Assembly: GCA_955652675.1 (NCBI GenBank)
Contig: CATPBP010000030.1
Span: 1 to 46,409, forward strand
Reading direction: 5' to 3'
Source: Candidatus Dormiibacterota bacterium
Lineage (GTDB): Bacteria; Chloroflexota; Dormibacteria; Dormibacterales; Dormibacteraceae
Length of the DNA: 46,409 bases
The notes below the pieces were generated by a model, which had not been told where the DNA came from, made no database searches, and saw only the letters and a list, made by a program, of their open reading frames with translations. The stretch's first letter is position 1. The number at the start of each line of letters is the position of its first letter. Shown here in pieces: positions 1 through 8,097 of this stretch. The position numbers were made by a program, and so were the translations under genes.

Positions 1-573
1 ATCTCGCACCATGAGGAGGAAGAACTCCGGCGAGTTGGTGGCCCAGATCACGTCGGCAGCCTCCTCGATACCTACGCGGAGGCTGCCGGTGCGGGCAAGG
101 TCCGCCGCGAGCAGTCGCATGTTGGCCGCGCGCCGGTCGGCGATCACCTTCCACAGGCGCGCAAGCTGCTCGTCGACGGCTGCGGCGTCTCGCACCAGGG
201 CGACCAGCGGGGCGAGCCGAGCGTGCATGGCAGTGACCGCGGCGGCGTAGATCTCCAGCTGGCGTGCCGGGACCGGCTCCGCACGCATCACCTTGACGTA
301 CTCCCTCTGCTCGGCGGGAACTGCCTCGTCCTGCCCGGAAATGGCTGTCTCGATCAGCTCACGAAACAGGGACGGTTTCCGGCCCACGGACGCATAGACG
401 GTGTCCAGCGCCACGCCGGCGCGCTCTGCGATCGCCGGCATCGTCGCCGCGACATAGCCGCGCTCGAGGAAGACCTCGCGCGCCGCGACCAGGATCGAGT
501 GCCTGGTTTCCGCCGCGGCCGCCCGGCGGCGGCTGGCGTCGTATCGCCGCGGTTGCTTGACAGCCGGTTTCAC
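1..573 (-). CDS. TetR/AcrR-family transcriptional regulator, C-terminus cut by window edge
   Basis: The reverse strand is open from a GTG at 573 to the window edge (191 codons). An Arg/Ala-rich N-terminus is followed by a helix-turn-helix region typical of TetR repressors: a helix containing AAREVFLERGY, then ATMPAIAERAGVALDTVYASVGRK with recognition helix VALDTVYASVG, at about residues 27-70. The helical remainder would be the ligand-binding and dimer domain; its end lies outside the window. The gene diverges from the SnoaL-like gene at 635. A 6+7+6 palindrome lies in the 61-bp gap, so it probably represses that gene and itself. An in-frame TTG lies just upstream, so the exact start is uncertain. 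The ligand cannot be read from the sequence. Confidence 0.85.
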   Translation of the reverse strand, partial: MKPAVKQPRRYDASRRRAAAAETRHSILVAAREVFLERGYVAATMPAIAERAGVALDTVYASVGRKPSLFRELIETAISGQDEAVPAEQREYVKVMRAEPVPARQLEIYAAAVTAMHARLAPLVALVRDAAAVDEQLARLWKVIADRRAANMRLLAADLARTGSLRVGIEEAADVIWATNSPEFFLLMVRD

Positions 574-585
574 GCTCGCTAGTCT
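557..585 (+). promoter_or_regulatory. Sigma70-type promoter for the SnoaL-like gene
   Basis: TTGACA at 557-562 is a perfect -35 box. TAGTCT at 580-585 is a weak -10 box, and the spacer is 17 nt. The promoter overlaps the 5' end of the divergent TetR gene, and transcription would start near 592, just before the palindrome at 597-615. The call rests on sequence match only. Confidence 0.5.
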
Positions 586-596
586 ACCCAATATTC

Positions 597-615
597 ATCC
601 GAGTATCCTTCGGAT
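597..615. promoter_or_regulatory. Candidate TetR operator palindrome
   Basis: ATCCGA (597-602) and TCGGAT (610-615) form a perfect inverted repeat around a 7-nt spacer. It lies between the divergent TetR gene (start 573) and the SnoaL-like gene (start 635), immediately downstream of the predicted transcription start. That position suits repression by a TetR dimer. Confidence 0.5.
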
Positions 616-634
616 CAAACAGCAGGAGGCGGCT

Positions 635-1096
635 ATGAGTCACGGGGATATGGAAGGCAGCGATCGGCAAGCCGGCCTGGAGGCGTTTCGCCGCCTGATC
701 GTCGAAGGCTTCAGCGGTGGCAATACGGCGGTCGTGGACGAGGTCTGCGCCGAGGACTACGTCGAACACCAGGACGGGATCGAGCCAAACGACCGCGAGG
801 GACTGAAGGGCGCGATCCGTTTCCTCCACGCCCTCGCTCCGGACCTCGAGGTGACGGTCGAGGACGCCATGGTCAGGGGCGACAAGGTCTGGGCGCGGAT
901 GAAGGGCCGGGGTACCCACAGCGGCCGAATCCTGGGCGGTCCTACCGGCCGGTCTTTCGAGATCACGATCATGGATGTGTGCACCTTTCGCGATGGCAAG
1001 TGCGTCGAGCACTGGGGTGTCGCCGACCGGTTGTCTCAGATGCAGCAGCTCGGGATCATTCCTCGACCTGGGCAGCACCCGGTTCACGCGAAGTGA
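635..1096 (+). CDS. SnoaL-like ester cyclase / NTF2-fold protein
   Basis: This 153-residue protein has the SnoaL-like pattern: an N-terminal helix containing FRRLIVEGFSGGN, then DEVCAEDYVEHQDG, a middle LHALAPDLEVTVEDAMVRGDKVWARMKGRGTH-type region, and FRDGKCVEHWGVADRLSQMQQLG at the end. Such alpha+beta cone proteins act as polyketide cyclases, isomerases or uncharacterised hydrolases; the substrate here is unknown. The start is the ATG at 635 because AGGAGG at 624-629 sits 5 nt upstream; a longer reading from 557 would run through the promoter. It is the first gene of a short run with the cupin gene 46 nt downstream, and is probably controlled by the divergent TetR protein. Confidence 0.85.
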   Translation: MSHGDMEGSDRQAGLEAFRRLIVEGFSGGNTAVVDEVCAEDYVEHQDGIEPNDREGLKGAIRFLHALAPDLEVTVEDAMVRGDKVWARMKGRGTHSGRILGGPTGRSFEITIMDVCTFRDGKCVEHWGVADRLSQMQQLGIIPRPGQHPVHAK

Positions 1097-1142
1097 ATGT
1101 CTACAGACGGGCGGCGCTGGTCGCCCCAACGGAGGTTCGGTG

Positions 1143-1652
1143 ATGGCAATTGAAACCACGGCGGGCGACTCGCCCATCCTTCGCGACGCCGGCGCGGGCG
1201 ATGTCATCTGGGCGATGGGCAATCGCTTCACCCTCAAGCTGCGGTCGGCTGAAACAGGCGGAGCCCTCAGCATGCAGGAGGTCGTCGCCCCGGTTGGCAC
1301 CGCGCCACCGCTCCATACCCACCACCGCGAGGCCGAGGTGTTCGTCCTCTACGAGGGCAGCATGATCTATCGCGCAGGCGATGAGACGTTCGAGCTCACG
1401 CCCGGCTCATCGATCTATCTGCCGCGTGGACTGGCCCACACCTTCCGCGTAGTGGGGACCGACCCTGCCAGGTTCCTCGCGTTGACGTTCCCCGGTGGCC
1501 TGGAAAACCTCTACGAAGAGATCGGACGGCCCGCGCCTGGACGCGGCCTGCCGGATCCACCCACTCCGGAAGAGATCGCGGCGTGGTTGCAGACCAGCCC
1601 TAAGTACGGGTTGGAACTCAACGGGCCGCCATTGCCGGAGGCAGAGAGTTGA
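1143..1652 (+). CDS. Cupin-domain protein
   Basis: The 169-residue product is a single-domain cupin. Motif 1 is PPLHTHHREAEVFVLYEG, providing metal-ligand His and Glu residues near positions 58-69. Motif 2 is LPRGLAHTFRV near 97-107, with the last His ligand. Small cupins of this type bind Fe, Mn or Zn and act as dioxygenases, isomerases or sugar-binding proteins; nothing here fixes the substrate. GGAGG at 1131-1135 is 7 nt from the ATG. A GTG directly precedes it (1140) and could also serve. It follows the SnoaL-like gene in the same direction. Confidence 0.85.
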   Translation: MAIETTAGDSPILRDAGAGDVIWAMGNRFTLKLRSAETGGALSMQEVVAPVGTAPPLHTHHREAEVFVLYEGSMIYRAGDETFELTPGSSIYLPRGLAHTFRVVGTDPARFLALTFPGGLENLYEEIGRPAPGRGLPDPPTPEEIAAWLQTSPKYGLELNGPPLPEAES

Positions 1653-1673
1653 CTGGTCTAAAGTAGCGGCAGT

Positions 1674-1752
1674 CGGTTGCCCAGTCTGATCCGGCTCCAA
1701 TCCAGGGTCCAACCCAGGGCCGGAGCGGTCCACCAGTCGGACAGGGCAACCG
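1674..1752 (+). promoter_or_regulatory. Long imperfect stem-loop with a tandem 12-bp repeat in its loop (GH31 leader)
   Basis: CGGTTGCCC (1674-1682) pairs with GGGCAACCG (1744-1752). After a single A-A mismatch, GTCTGA (1684-1689) pairs with TCGGAC (1737-1742), including one G-T pair. Further in, GCTCC (1694-1698) can pair with GGAGC (1722-1726). The apical part consists of two near-identical 12-mers, TCCAATCCAGGG (1696-1707) and TCCAACCCAGGG (1708-1719). The element lies between the cupin stop and the GH31 start, 61 nt before the GH31 start codon. It could be a regulatory leader, a terminator for the upstream genes, or a protein-binding site. There is no T-tract after it. Confidence 0.45.
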
Positions 1753-1813
1753 TCTCTGCCCACACCGGCAACCACCTCGACGCGGTCGCGGCACGAGCGA
1801 AGGAGGGAACACG

Positions 1814-4231
1814 ATGCCTGAGACGGGCAGCTACCTGCGCTTCGAGCGCGTGATCTCAGTCGCCGAGACCGACCGTGGGCTGCTCGCCGAGCTGCACGGC
1901 GAGCGACTTCGAATCGACCTGGTCCGTGCCGACGTGGTGCGGGTCAAGATCAGCCGGGGTGGACTGTTCGACGAGTCACCGACATTCGCGGTCTGCGTCG
2001 ATCCGCTGTCCGGAAGCGTCGAGTTCACCATGGAGCGGAGAGACGACCTGGTCCGGCTGCGCACCGCGGCGCTGACAGTCTCGCTGTGGCTCGACCCCTT
2101 TCGGCTGGACGTGCACCGTTCCGACGGCAGCCCCGTTGTCGAGACCGCAGCGGACGCCGGCGGCAGCTACTGGGCGTATGCGACTCTGAACGACGCTTTC
2201 ACGGTTCGCCGCCGCTGCCGCCGGGAAGATGCGGTCTACGGTCTTGGAGAGAAGACCGGGCATCACAATCGCATGGGCCGCGACTTCACTCTCTGGAACA
2301 CCGACGTCCTCGATCCGTACGGGACTCGAGAGTTCACTTCTGGGAGGGCTGACGACGACCCACGCTCGGATCGCATGAGCACGGAGTTCGACCCGTACTA
2401 CGTGTCGATTCCATTCTTCTATCACCAGACCTACCCGGCGGGGACCATGGCGGCTTCCTTCGTCGACAACGGGTACCGCGGCGCCTACGAGTTCTCGCAT
2501 TCGGAGGAATACCGCATTCACTTCTCTGGTGGCCAGTACACCGAGTACATCTTCGCCGGTCCGGGCATGCCCGAGATTCTCGAAGCCTATACCTGGCTGA
2601 CCGGACGCACCGCTTTACCTCCGTTGTGGTCGTTGGGATATCACCAGAGCCGCTGGTTCCGCTACACGCAGGAGGCGGTCGAGCAGCTGGCCCAGCGCCA
2701 TCGTGACAATGCGATCCCCTGTGACTCCATCTGGCTGGACATCGAGTACATGGACGGATACCGGGTGTTCACCTGGGATACTGACGCGTTCCCGGATCCG
2801 GCAGGCATGCTCGACGGGCTGGCCGCGAAAGGGTTTCGGGTCATCACCATAATCGACCCCGGCGTCAAGTACGAGCCGGGCTACCCGGTGTTCGACCAGG
2901 CGCTGGCGCGGGACCTGCTCTGCAAGACGGAGGGAAGAGACATCTACATCGGGCAGGTGTGGCCAGGCAATACAGCCTTTCCGGACTTCGTCAAGGAGGA
3001 GGCACGCGTCTGGTGGGGGGAATTGAACGCGGCACACGCCGAGTCGGGCCTTGCGGGAATCTGGAACGACATGAACGAGCCGGCCACGGGGAAGATTCCG
3101 CCGACGGCCATGCGCTTCGACGACGGCCGGTCCTCCCACGAGCGCTATCACAACCAGTACGCGCTGCTGATGGCCATGGCGACCACCGAAGGACTGCTAC
3201 GAGCCATGCCGGACAGGCGCCCGTTCGTGCTCTCCCGCGCCGGTTTTGCCGGGATACAGCGGTACTCAGCGAACTGGATGGGTGACAACCTCTCGCGCTG
3301 GGATCATCTGTGGCTGAGCCTGCCGATGGCGATGGGCTTCGGCCTGTCCGGCCAGGCGTTCGTCGGGGCCGACATCGGTGGGTTCGCGGGCCACTCGAAC
3401 GCCGAGCTGTTCCTGCGCTGGATGCAATACGGTGCGCTGACCCCGTTCTGCCGCAACCACTCTGAGATCGGCAACGTCGACCAGTACGCCTGGGCCTGGG
3501 GCGACGTGGTTCAGGACCTGGTGCGCGAGGCTATCCGGCTCAGGTATCGCCTGCTGCCCTACCTCTATGCGACATTCTTACGCGCCTCTGAAACCGGCGC
3601 GCCGGTGCAGCGACCGCTCGTCTTCGACTACCAGTACGACCCGACCGTGCGAGACGTCGACGACGAGTTCCTGCTCGGCCCGGACCTGCTCGTCGCGCCG
3701 GTGGTCAATGCCGGAGTGACGGCTCGCTACGTGTACCTGCCGCCGGGCAGCTGGTACGACTGGCACACCGGCGACCTGATGGACGGCAGCCAATTCCTGC
3801 TCGCCCAGACCCCGATGGAGCGCATCCCGATCTACGCCCGTGGGGGTGCTGTCATCCCGATGTGGCCGGAAGCGCCGCCCTCCACCGCGGGATACCACCC
3901 GTCGGCGATCGAGCTGCACCTGTTCGTGCCGGGCGCTGACGGCGCACACCAGTCATTCCTGCAAGAGGACGACGGGCTCAGCCTCGCCAGCCTGGATGGT
4001 GCCTGCTATCGCACGCAGTTCGAGCTGACGCGCGATGGGGGGGAGGTGAGGCTGAGCGCAGAGGTCGAGGGCGAGGGCTACGCAGAGTTCGCCCGGGAGG
4101 CGTTCCACCTCGTGATACACGGAGCCTCGCCCGAGACGGTCCGGCTGGACGGCACAGAGCTGAGTATGGCTGGTGGCCATTTCGTGCTTCCAAACGCCGG
4201 AAGCGGCTTCACGATCGCCTTCGACCTCTAG
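1814..4231 (+). CDS. Glycoside hydrolase family 31 alpha-glycosidase
   Basis: The 805-residue protein is a full-length GH31 enzyme. It has an N-terminal beta-sandwich (about 1-240), a (beta/alpha)8 catalytic barrel (about 260-600) and C-terminal beta domains. The nucleophile Asp419 lies in WNDMNEP (417-423). The acid/base Asp491 lies in the WMGDNLSRWDHLW segment. A SIWLDIEYMDGYRVFTWD segment and GADIGGFAGHSN are also characteristic. No signal peptide is seen, so it acts in the cytoplasm on alpha-glucosides or alpha-xylosides; specificity cannot be decided. AGGAGG lies just ahead of the ATG. No sugar transporter is adjacent, so its substrate route is unclear. It is preceded by a structured leader. 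Confidence 0.95.
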   Translation: MPETGSYLRFERVISVAETDRGLLAELHGERLRIDLVRADVVRVKISRGGLFDESPTFAVCVDPLSGSVEFTMERRDDLVRLRTAALTVSLWLDPFRLDVHRSDGSPVVETAADAGGSYWAYATLNDAFTVRRRCRREDAVYGLGEKTGHHNRMGRDFTLWNTDVLDPYGTREFTSGRADDDPRSDRMSTEFDPYYVSIPFFYHQTYPAGTMAASFVDNGYRGAYEFSHSEEYRIHFSGGQYTEYIFAGPGMPEILEAYTWLTGRTALPPLWSLGYHQSRWFRYTQEAVEQLAQRHRDNAIPCDSIWLDIEYMDGYRVFTWDTDAFPDPAGMLDGLAAKGFRVITIIDPGVKYEPGYPVFDQALARDLLCKTEGRDIYIGQVWPGNTAFPDFVKEEARVWWGELNAAHAESGLAGIWNDMNEPATGKIPPTAMRFDDGRSSHERYHNQYALLMAMATTEGLLRAMPDRRPFVLSRAGFAGIQRYSANWMGDNLSRWDHLWLSLPMAMGFGLSGQAFVGADIGGFAGHSNAELFLRWMQYGALTPFCRNHSEIGNVDQYAWAWGDVVQDLVREAIRLRYRLLPYLYATFLRASETGAPVQRPLVFDYQYDPTVRDVDDEFLLGPDLLVAPVVNAGVTARYVYLPPGSWYDWHTGDLMDGSQFLLAQTPMERIPIYARGGAVIPMWPEAPPSTAGYHPSAIELHLFVPGADGAHQSFLQEDDGLSLASLDGACYRTQFELTRDGGEVRLSAEVEGEGYAEFAREAFHLVIHGASPETVRLDGTELSMAGGHFVLPNAGSGFTIAFDL

Positions 4232-4294
4232 CAGATCTAGGGCCGAGGGAGCGGGTTGCCCCGAGCCCTGGGCCCCATAGGTGTTCCAGCTGCA

Positions 4295-4531
4295 TCAGCA
4301 GGTCGGGCCGCCCTGGCGCTTGCAAATGGGCAGGTTGAGATCTGAGTTCGTATCTGCGTCCGGCGCCACATCGACAACGGTCGGCGCCGCTGGCAGAGCC
4401 GCCGGGGTTCCTATGGTCGCGTTAGGCCCGTGGCTGGCCAACAGTGCAAAGGCAAGGACGGCAGCCGCGGCTAGCACTATCAGGAGCGCGGCCACGGACC
4501 GGAAGTTTGGACGAAGGATCTGAGACGCCAC
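4295..4531 (-). CDS. Small membrane-anchored protein with C-terminal Cys pair
   Basis: I do not recognise a family. The GTG at 4531 has a strong Shine-Dalgarno (AAGGAGG, reverse complement of 4538-4544) 6 nt upstream, and gives a 78-residue protein. Longer readings with ATG at 4570 or a start at 4609 have poorer sites. It has a short basic N-terminus (SQILRPNFRS), one hydrophobic segment of about 21 residues (AALLIVLAAAAVLAFALLAS), an Ala/Pro/Thr-rich spacer with acidic residues, and a short end LNLPICKRQGGPTC with two Cys. It is probably inserted with its C-terminus outside. It diverges from the HTH/NB-ARC regulator gene at 4696. Confidence 0.6.
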   Translation of the reverse strand: MASQILRPNFRSVAALLIVLAAAAVLAFALLASHGPNATIGTPAALPAAPTVVDVAPDADTNSDLNLPICKRQGGPTC

Positions 4532-4617
4532 CGGAGACCTCCTTGTTGTCGGGTACGGGATGAGATTCATGCTCCGCCGGCGGCCGTCACCTGCCACCGG
4601 GGACACCACGGGTTGCG

Positions 4618-4640
4618 GTACCGGTTTTCAGTACCGGTTT
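4618..4640. repeat. 13-nt-spaced direct repeat between divergent genes
   Basis: GTACCGGTTT occurs at 4618-4627 and again at 4631-4640, a 13-nt period. It lies in the gap between the small membrane protein (start 4531, reverse) and the regulator (start 4696, forward), where an operator would be expected. Each copy contains the palindrome ACCGGT. No protein binding is shown. Confidence 0.4.
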
Positions 4641-4695
4641 CTGTGAAGGGGTCCCGAGGGCGGCACATTGAGCGCAGAATCCACGCACGACACAG

Positions 4696-6996
4696 ATGGT
4701 CGAGCTGAGCAAGCGGGAGCGTGAGGTGGCGGGCCTGGTCGCTGAGGGTCTGGCCAATCGGGAGATAGCTTCCCGGCTCTTCGTTTCTGAACGCACCGCC
4801 GAGTATCACGTAGAGCAGATTCGCAACAAGCTCGGCTTTCATTCCCGAGCGGAAGTGGCGAGCTGGGTCCGCGAGCAGGATCAGTCAGGACGGGGCCGAA
4901 TCCGCCTGGGCAACCTGCCGCCGCAGTTGACCAGCTTCATCGGCCGCCGTACCGAGTTGGAACAGCTGAGGCCGCTGCTTGGGCATGCGAGGTTGGTAAC
5001 CCTTACGGGCGCGGGTGGCGTCGGCAAAACCCGACTGGCGATCAAGCTGGCTGGCGGGCTGCCCTGGCCCGACGGCGCCTGGTTCGTGGATCTGGCTGCG
5101 ATCGGCGATCCGGGCTTGGTTTGGGCGACGCTGGCGCGAATCCTCGGGGTGACCGAGTGGTCAGGGGACACGCTCGCCGATGCGGTGGGCAGTCATCTGG
5201 CCACGAAGTCGAGCCTGGTACTGCTCGACAACTGCGAGCACCTGCTGGGCGCCGTCGCGCCCATGGTGGCCGATCTCCTGGGCCGGTGTGAGAGAGTGCG
5301 CATCCTGGCCACCAGCCGGGAGCCGCTCGGCGTGCCCGGCGAGGTGACCTGGCCTGTCCCCTCGCTGCCAGTTCCTGACGAGGTCTCTTCCAAAGAGTTG
5401 GAGCAGCTGGCGCGAAACGACGCGGTGCGGTTGTTTGTCGAGCGTGCCCGCCTGGCGCGACCTTCGTTCGTGCTCACCCCGGCAAATGCGCCGGCCGTCG
5501 GAGAGATCATGCGCCGCCTGGACGGCGTCCCCCTCGCCATCGAGCTCGCCGCTGCTCGCGTGAGAACGATGGGGCCCGCTGAGATCCAGGAGCGACTCCA
5601 CGATCGTTTCCGGTTGCTGACGGGAGGTGCCCGCGCGTCCCTCCCACGGCAGCAGACACTGCGGGCGACCCTGGACTGGAGCTATGTACTGCTGAGTGCG
5701 GAGGAGCGCACGGTTTTCAACCGGCTAGCGGTGTTCGCAGGAGGCTTCAGCCTGAGCGCGGCGGAGCAGGTCTGTGGCGACCAGGCGCTGCCCGGCGACC
5801 GGATCTGGGACCTGCTGTCGCGTCTGGTCGAGAAGTCGATCGTGCAGCGCGAGGACAGAGCTGACGGCAGCCGGTACCGCTTGTTGGAGACGATACGGGC
5901 CTTCGCGCTCGACCATGCAGTGCACGACTCGGATCTGGGCGACGTGCGCGCTCGACACAGTGCGTTCTTCCTCGGGCTCGCCGAGGAGGTGGAAGCATTC
6001 TTCCTCGGCCCCAGTCAGACGGAATGGCTCGACCGGATGGGGGAGGAGGAGAACAACCTGTGGGCCGCGCATGAGTGGTTCCTGGAGGAAGCGCCCGAGC
6101 TCTGCCTTCGGCTCGGCGCTGCCACCCGGCGGCTATGGGTGAGGCGTGGCCTCTTCAAAGAAGGCCTTGACCTCGGAGTAAAGGCCCTCGCCGCCGACAC
6201 CAAGCCAACAGTCGTACGGGCCCGGCTCCTGACTGGTGTCGCCGAGCTCGAGCTTCACACGGGCGATTACGACTCCGCGCGTGCTCATCTCGAAGAGAGC
6301 GCGCGGATTCTGCGGGAGAGTGACGACCTTGTTGGACTCGCCGAGGCACTGGCGTTGTCAGCCGCCGTCCGGACCATGGGCTACGCGGACCTGGCCGGGG
6401 CACTCCAACTAGGTGACGAGGGCGTGCAGGTCGCCAGGACGACGGCGGACGAGCGCATCCTCGGCACAGCGCTCAACCACTACGGCTGGGTGTGGCTTAT
6501 ATCGGGGAATGCTCGCAAGGCCCGGGCCATCCTCGCGGAAGGTGTCGACCACCTCCGCACGTCTGGTGACGGAGTCGAGACTGCGAACGTCCTTGAGAGT
6601 CTGGCACTTGCAACCCTGGAGTGTGGGGATAGGAGACTCGCGGCAACCCTGTGGGCAGAGAGCCTAAAGATGTCGTTGGTGCTAGGTCGGATGGCAAACA
6701 TTGCTTGGTGTCTGAACGGTTTCGGCCGGCTGGCCGCCGACTCAGACCCTGGCCGGGCGTTGCGACTGGCGGCTGGCGCAGCCGCCATCACAAACGGTAC
6801 GTGGGGGCTGGCCCTGGGACGGTGGGAGGAGCCGCTTGTCGAGAGCTGGTTGGCGCGCGCCAGGAGCTCGCTCGATGCCGCATCGGCCGCAACCTGCTAT
6901 CGAATCGGCGCAGCCATGCCATTTGACGAGCTCGTGAGCTTAGCGCTCAGCGAACCGCTGCTCGCGAACTCTACCGGCGAGAGGAATGGGGAATGA
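4696..6996 (+). CDS. LuxR-type HTH / NB-ARC ATPase / TPR-like transcriptional regulator
   Basis: The 766-residue protein begins with a LuxR (GerE) helix-turn-helix at about 1-60: LSKREREVAGLVAEGLANREIA, then VSERTAEYHVEQIRNKLG. An NB-ARC-like AAA+ STAND ATPase follows (about 70-400) with Walker A GAGGVGKT at 105-112, Walker B SLVLLDNCEHLL and the sensor LATSREPLGVPGE. The C-terminal half is helical and TPR-like (LLTGVAELELHTGDYDSARAHLEESARIL). Such proteins are signal-responsive transcription activators; the HTH here is N-terminal rather than C-terminal. An in-frame TGA lies 27 nt upstream of the ATG, which fixes the start, and no clear ribosome-binding site is visible. Target genes are unknown. 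Confidence 0.9.
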   Translation: MVELSKREREVAGLVAEGLANREIASRLFVSERTAEYHVEQIRNKLGFHSRAEVASWVREQDQSGRGRIRLGNLPPQLTSFIGRRTELEQLRPLLGHARLVTLTGAGGVGKTRLAIKLAGGLPWPDGAWFVDLAAIGDPGLVWATLARILGVTEWSGDTLADAVGSHLATKSSLVLLDNCEHLLGAVAPMVADLLGRCERVRILATSREPLGVPGEVTWPVPSLPVPDEVSSKELEQLARNDAVRLFVERARLARPSFVLTPANAPAVGEIMRRLDGVPLAIELAAARVRTMGPAEIQERLHDRFRLLTGGARASLPRQQTLRATLDWSYVLLSAEERTVFNRLAVFAGGFSLSAAEQVCGDQALPGDRIWDLLSRLVEKSIVQREDRADGSRYRLLETIRAFALDHAVHDSDLGDVRARHSAFFLGLAEEVEAFFLGPSQTEWLDRMGEEENNLWAAHEWFLEEAPELCLRLGAATRRLWVRRGLFKEGLDLGVKALAADTKPTVVRARLLTGVAELELHTGDYDSARAHLEESARILRESDDLVGLAEALALSAAVRTMGYADLAGALQLGDEGVQVARTTADERILGTALNHYGWVWLISGNARKARAILAEGVDHLRTSGDGVETANVLESLALATLECGDRRLAATLWAESLKMSLVLGRMANIAWCLNGFGRLAADSDPGRALRLAAGAAAITNGTWGLALGRWEEPLVESWLARARSSLDAASAATCYRIGAAMPFDELVSLALSEPLLANSTGERNGE

Positions 6997-7068
6997 TTCG
7001 CTTTACGCTGCCCTGACGCTGATCAGGCGGCGGGGCCTCCTGTCGACCTCGTCACGAGAGGAAGTCGC

Positions 7069-8010
7069 TCACGTGTCGAGGTCCAAGCGGCGTCGCGTGC
7101 GAGGGGCCATGGTGCGTGCCCGAGGGCTGATCGCCTCGAGCTCGATCCCAGCTTCGCGAAGCGCGCCAAATGCGGGTTCCAAACGCTGGGGCGCGACGGG
7201 CTCGTCCGCCCAGGCATCGCGCCGCTCCAACACCCCCGGCACCGTGAAGCCCGTCACGTCGATCCCGGCCGCCACCTCGTCCCAGGAGAGGGGGGTCGAC
7301 ACGGTGGCGTTGGGGGTCCCCCGTGGGCTCCAGGCTGCAACCATCGTCTGGGCGGAACCCGCTCGGCTCCAGTCGAGGAGCAGGCGGCCGCTACGATCGG
7401 CCTTGCGCATCTCCACCGTGTAGAGGTCGGGCTGGCGCGACGCGACCAGGCGGCAGACCGCGAGAGCGAACGCACTCACATCGGAAAACTCGTAGGCCCG
7501 CTCGATTGGCACGTAGACGTGGAGACCGCGCTTCCCGCTCGTCTTCACCAGCGCGTCAAGGCCGAGCTCGGACAGCGCTGCCCGGAGATCGAGGGCTCCG
7601 CGGTACACGTCCTGGTCGGCAGACCAGGGGTCGAGGTCGAAGGGGCAGGTGTCGAGTCGCTCAGGCATGTCGACGCGGCTGAACCAGGGGTGAAGCTCGA
7701 GCGCGTTGGACTGCGCGCACCACCGGAGTCCGTCGAGGTCGTCGACCACCGCATAGGAGACGACGCGGTGCGACGACTCGGTCCATGTGTCGTACCGACC
7801 CAGGCTCTCGGGCGCGCTCGCCGGTGCGTTCTTCTGGAAGAAGCCCTCGCCACCCACACCTTGGTTGAAGCGCTTCAGCGTGAGCGGCCGCCCGGCGATA
7901 TGGGGCAGGAGCCGGTCGGCGGCCGCTTCGTAGTAGGCGAGGAGGTCGGCCTTCGTGAGGCCGCGCGCGGGCCAAAGCCGCTTGTGGGGGCTGGTGAACT
8001 CGATGGGCAT
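7069..8010 (-). CDS. Stand-alone LigD-type polymerase domain protein (NHEJ primase-polymerase)
   Basis: The 313 residues correspond to the polymerase domain of bacterial DNA ligase D, an archaeo-eukaryotic primase-fold enzyme that fills ends with ribonucleotides in non-homologous end joining. Diagnostic motifs are FDLDP (catalytic Asp125 and Asp127), KTSGKRGLHVYVPI (156-169, nucleotide-binding His164) and LLLDWSRAGSAQTM (third catalytic Asp213). There is no ATP-dependent ligase or nuclease domain, and no ku gene in the window. It therefore acts either as a separate polypeptide with partners elsewhere or in another repair role. It converges with the regulator at 4696 and lies 87 nt from the acyl-CoA ligase, on the same strand. 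Confidence 0.9.
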   Translation of the reverse strand: MPIEFTSPHKRLWPARGLTKADLLAYYEAAADRLLPHIAGRPLTLKRFNQGVGGEGFFQKNAPASAPESLGRYDTWTESSHRVVSYAVVDDLDGLRWCAQSNALELHPWFSRVDMPERLDTCPFDLDPWSADQDVYRGALDLRAALSELGLDALVKTSGKRGLHVYVPIERAYEFSDVSAFALAVCRLVASRQPDLYTVEMRKADRSGRLLLDWSRAGSAQTMVAAWSPRGTPNATVSTPLSWDEVAAGIDVTGFTVPGVLERRDAWADEPVAPQRLEPAFGALREAGIELEAISPRARTMAPRTRRRLDLDT

Positions 8011-8097
8011 CAGTGAATAGTGTCCTCCGCCGACGCCGAGTCTCGGATGCCCGGCTGGCGGTTACCGAAGCCCTGCTGCCGGCTGAGGCCGTCCGGA

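Noticed and set aside
584-1300. Long reverse-strand frame opposite the SnoaL-like and cupin genes
   Set aside because: It covers two genes with clear families, has no ribosome-binding site and its translation shows no domain; it is a GC-rich shadow frame.
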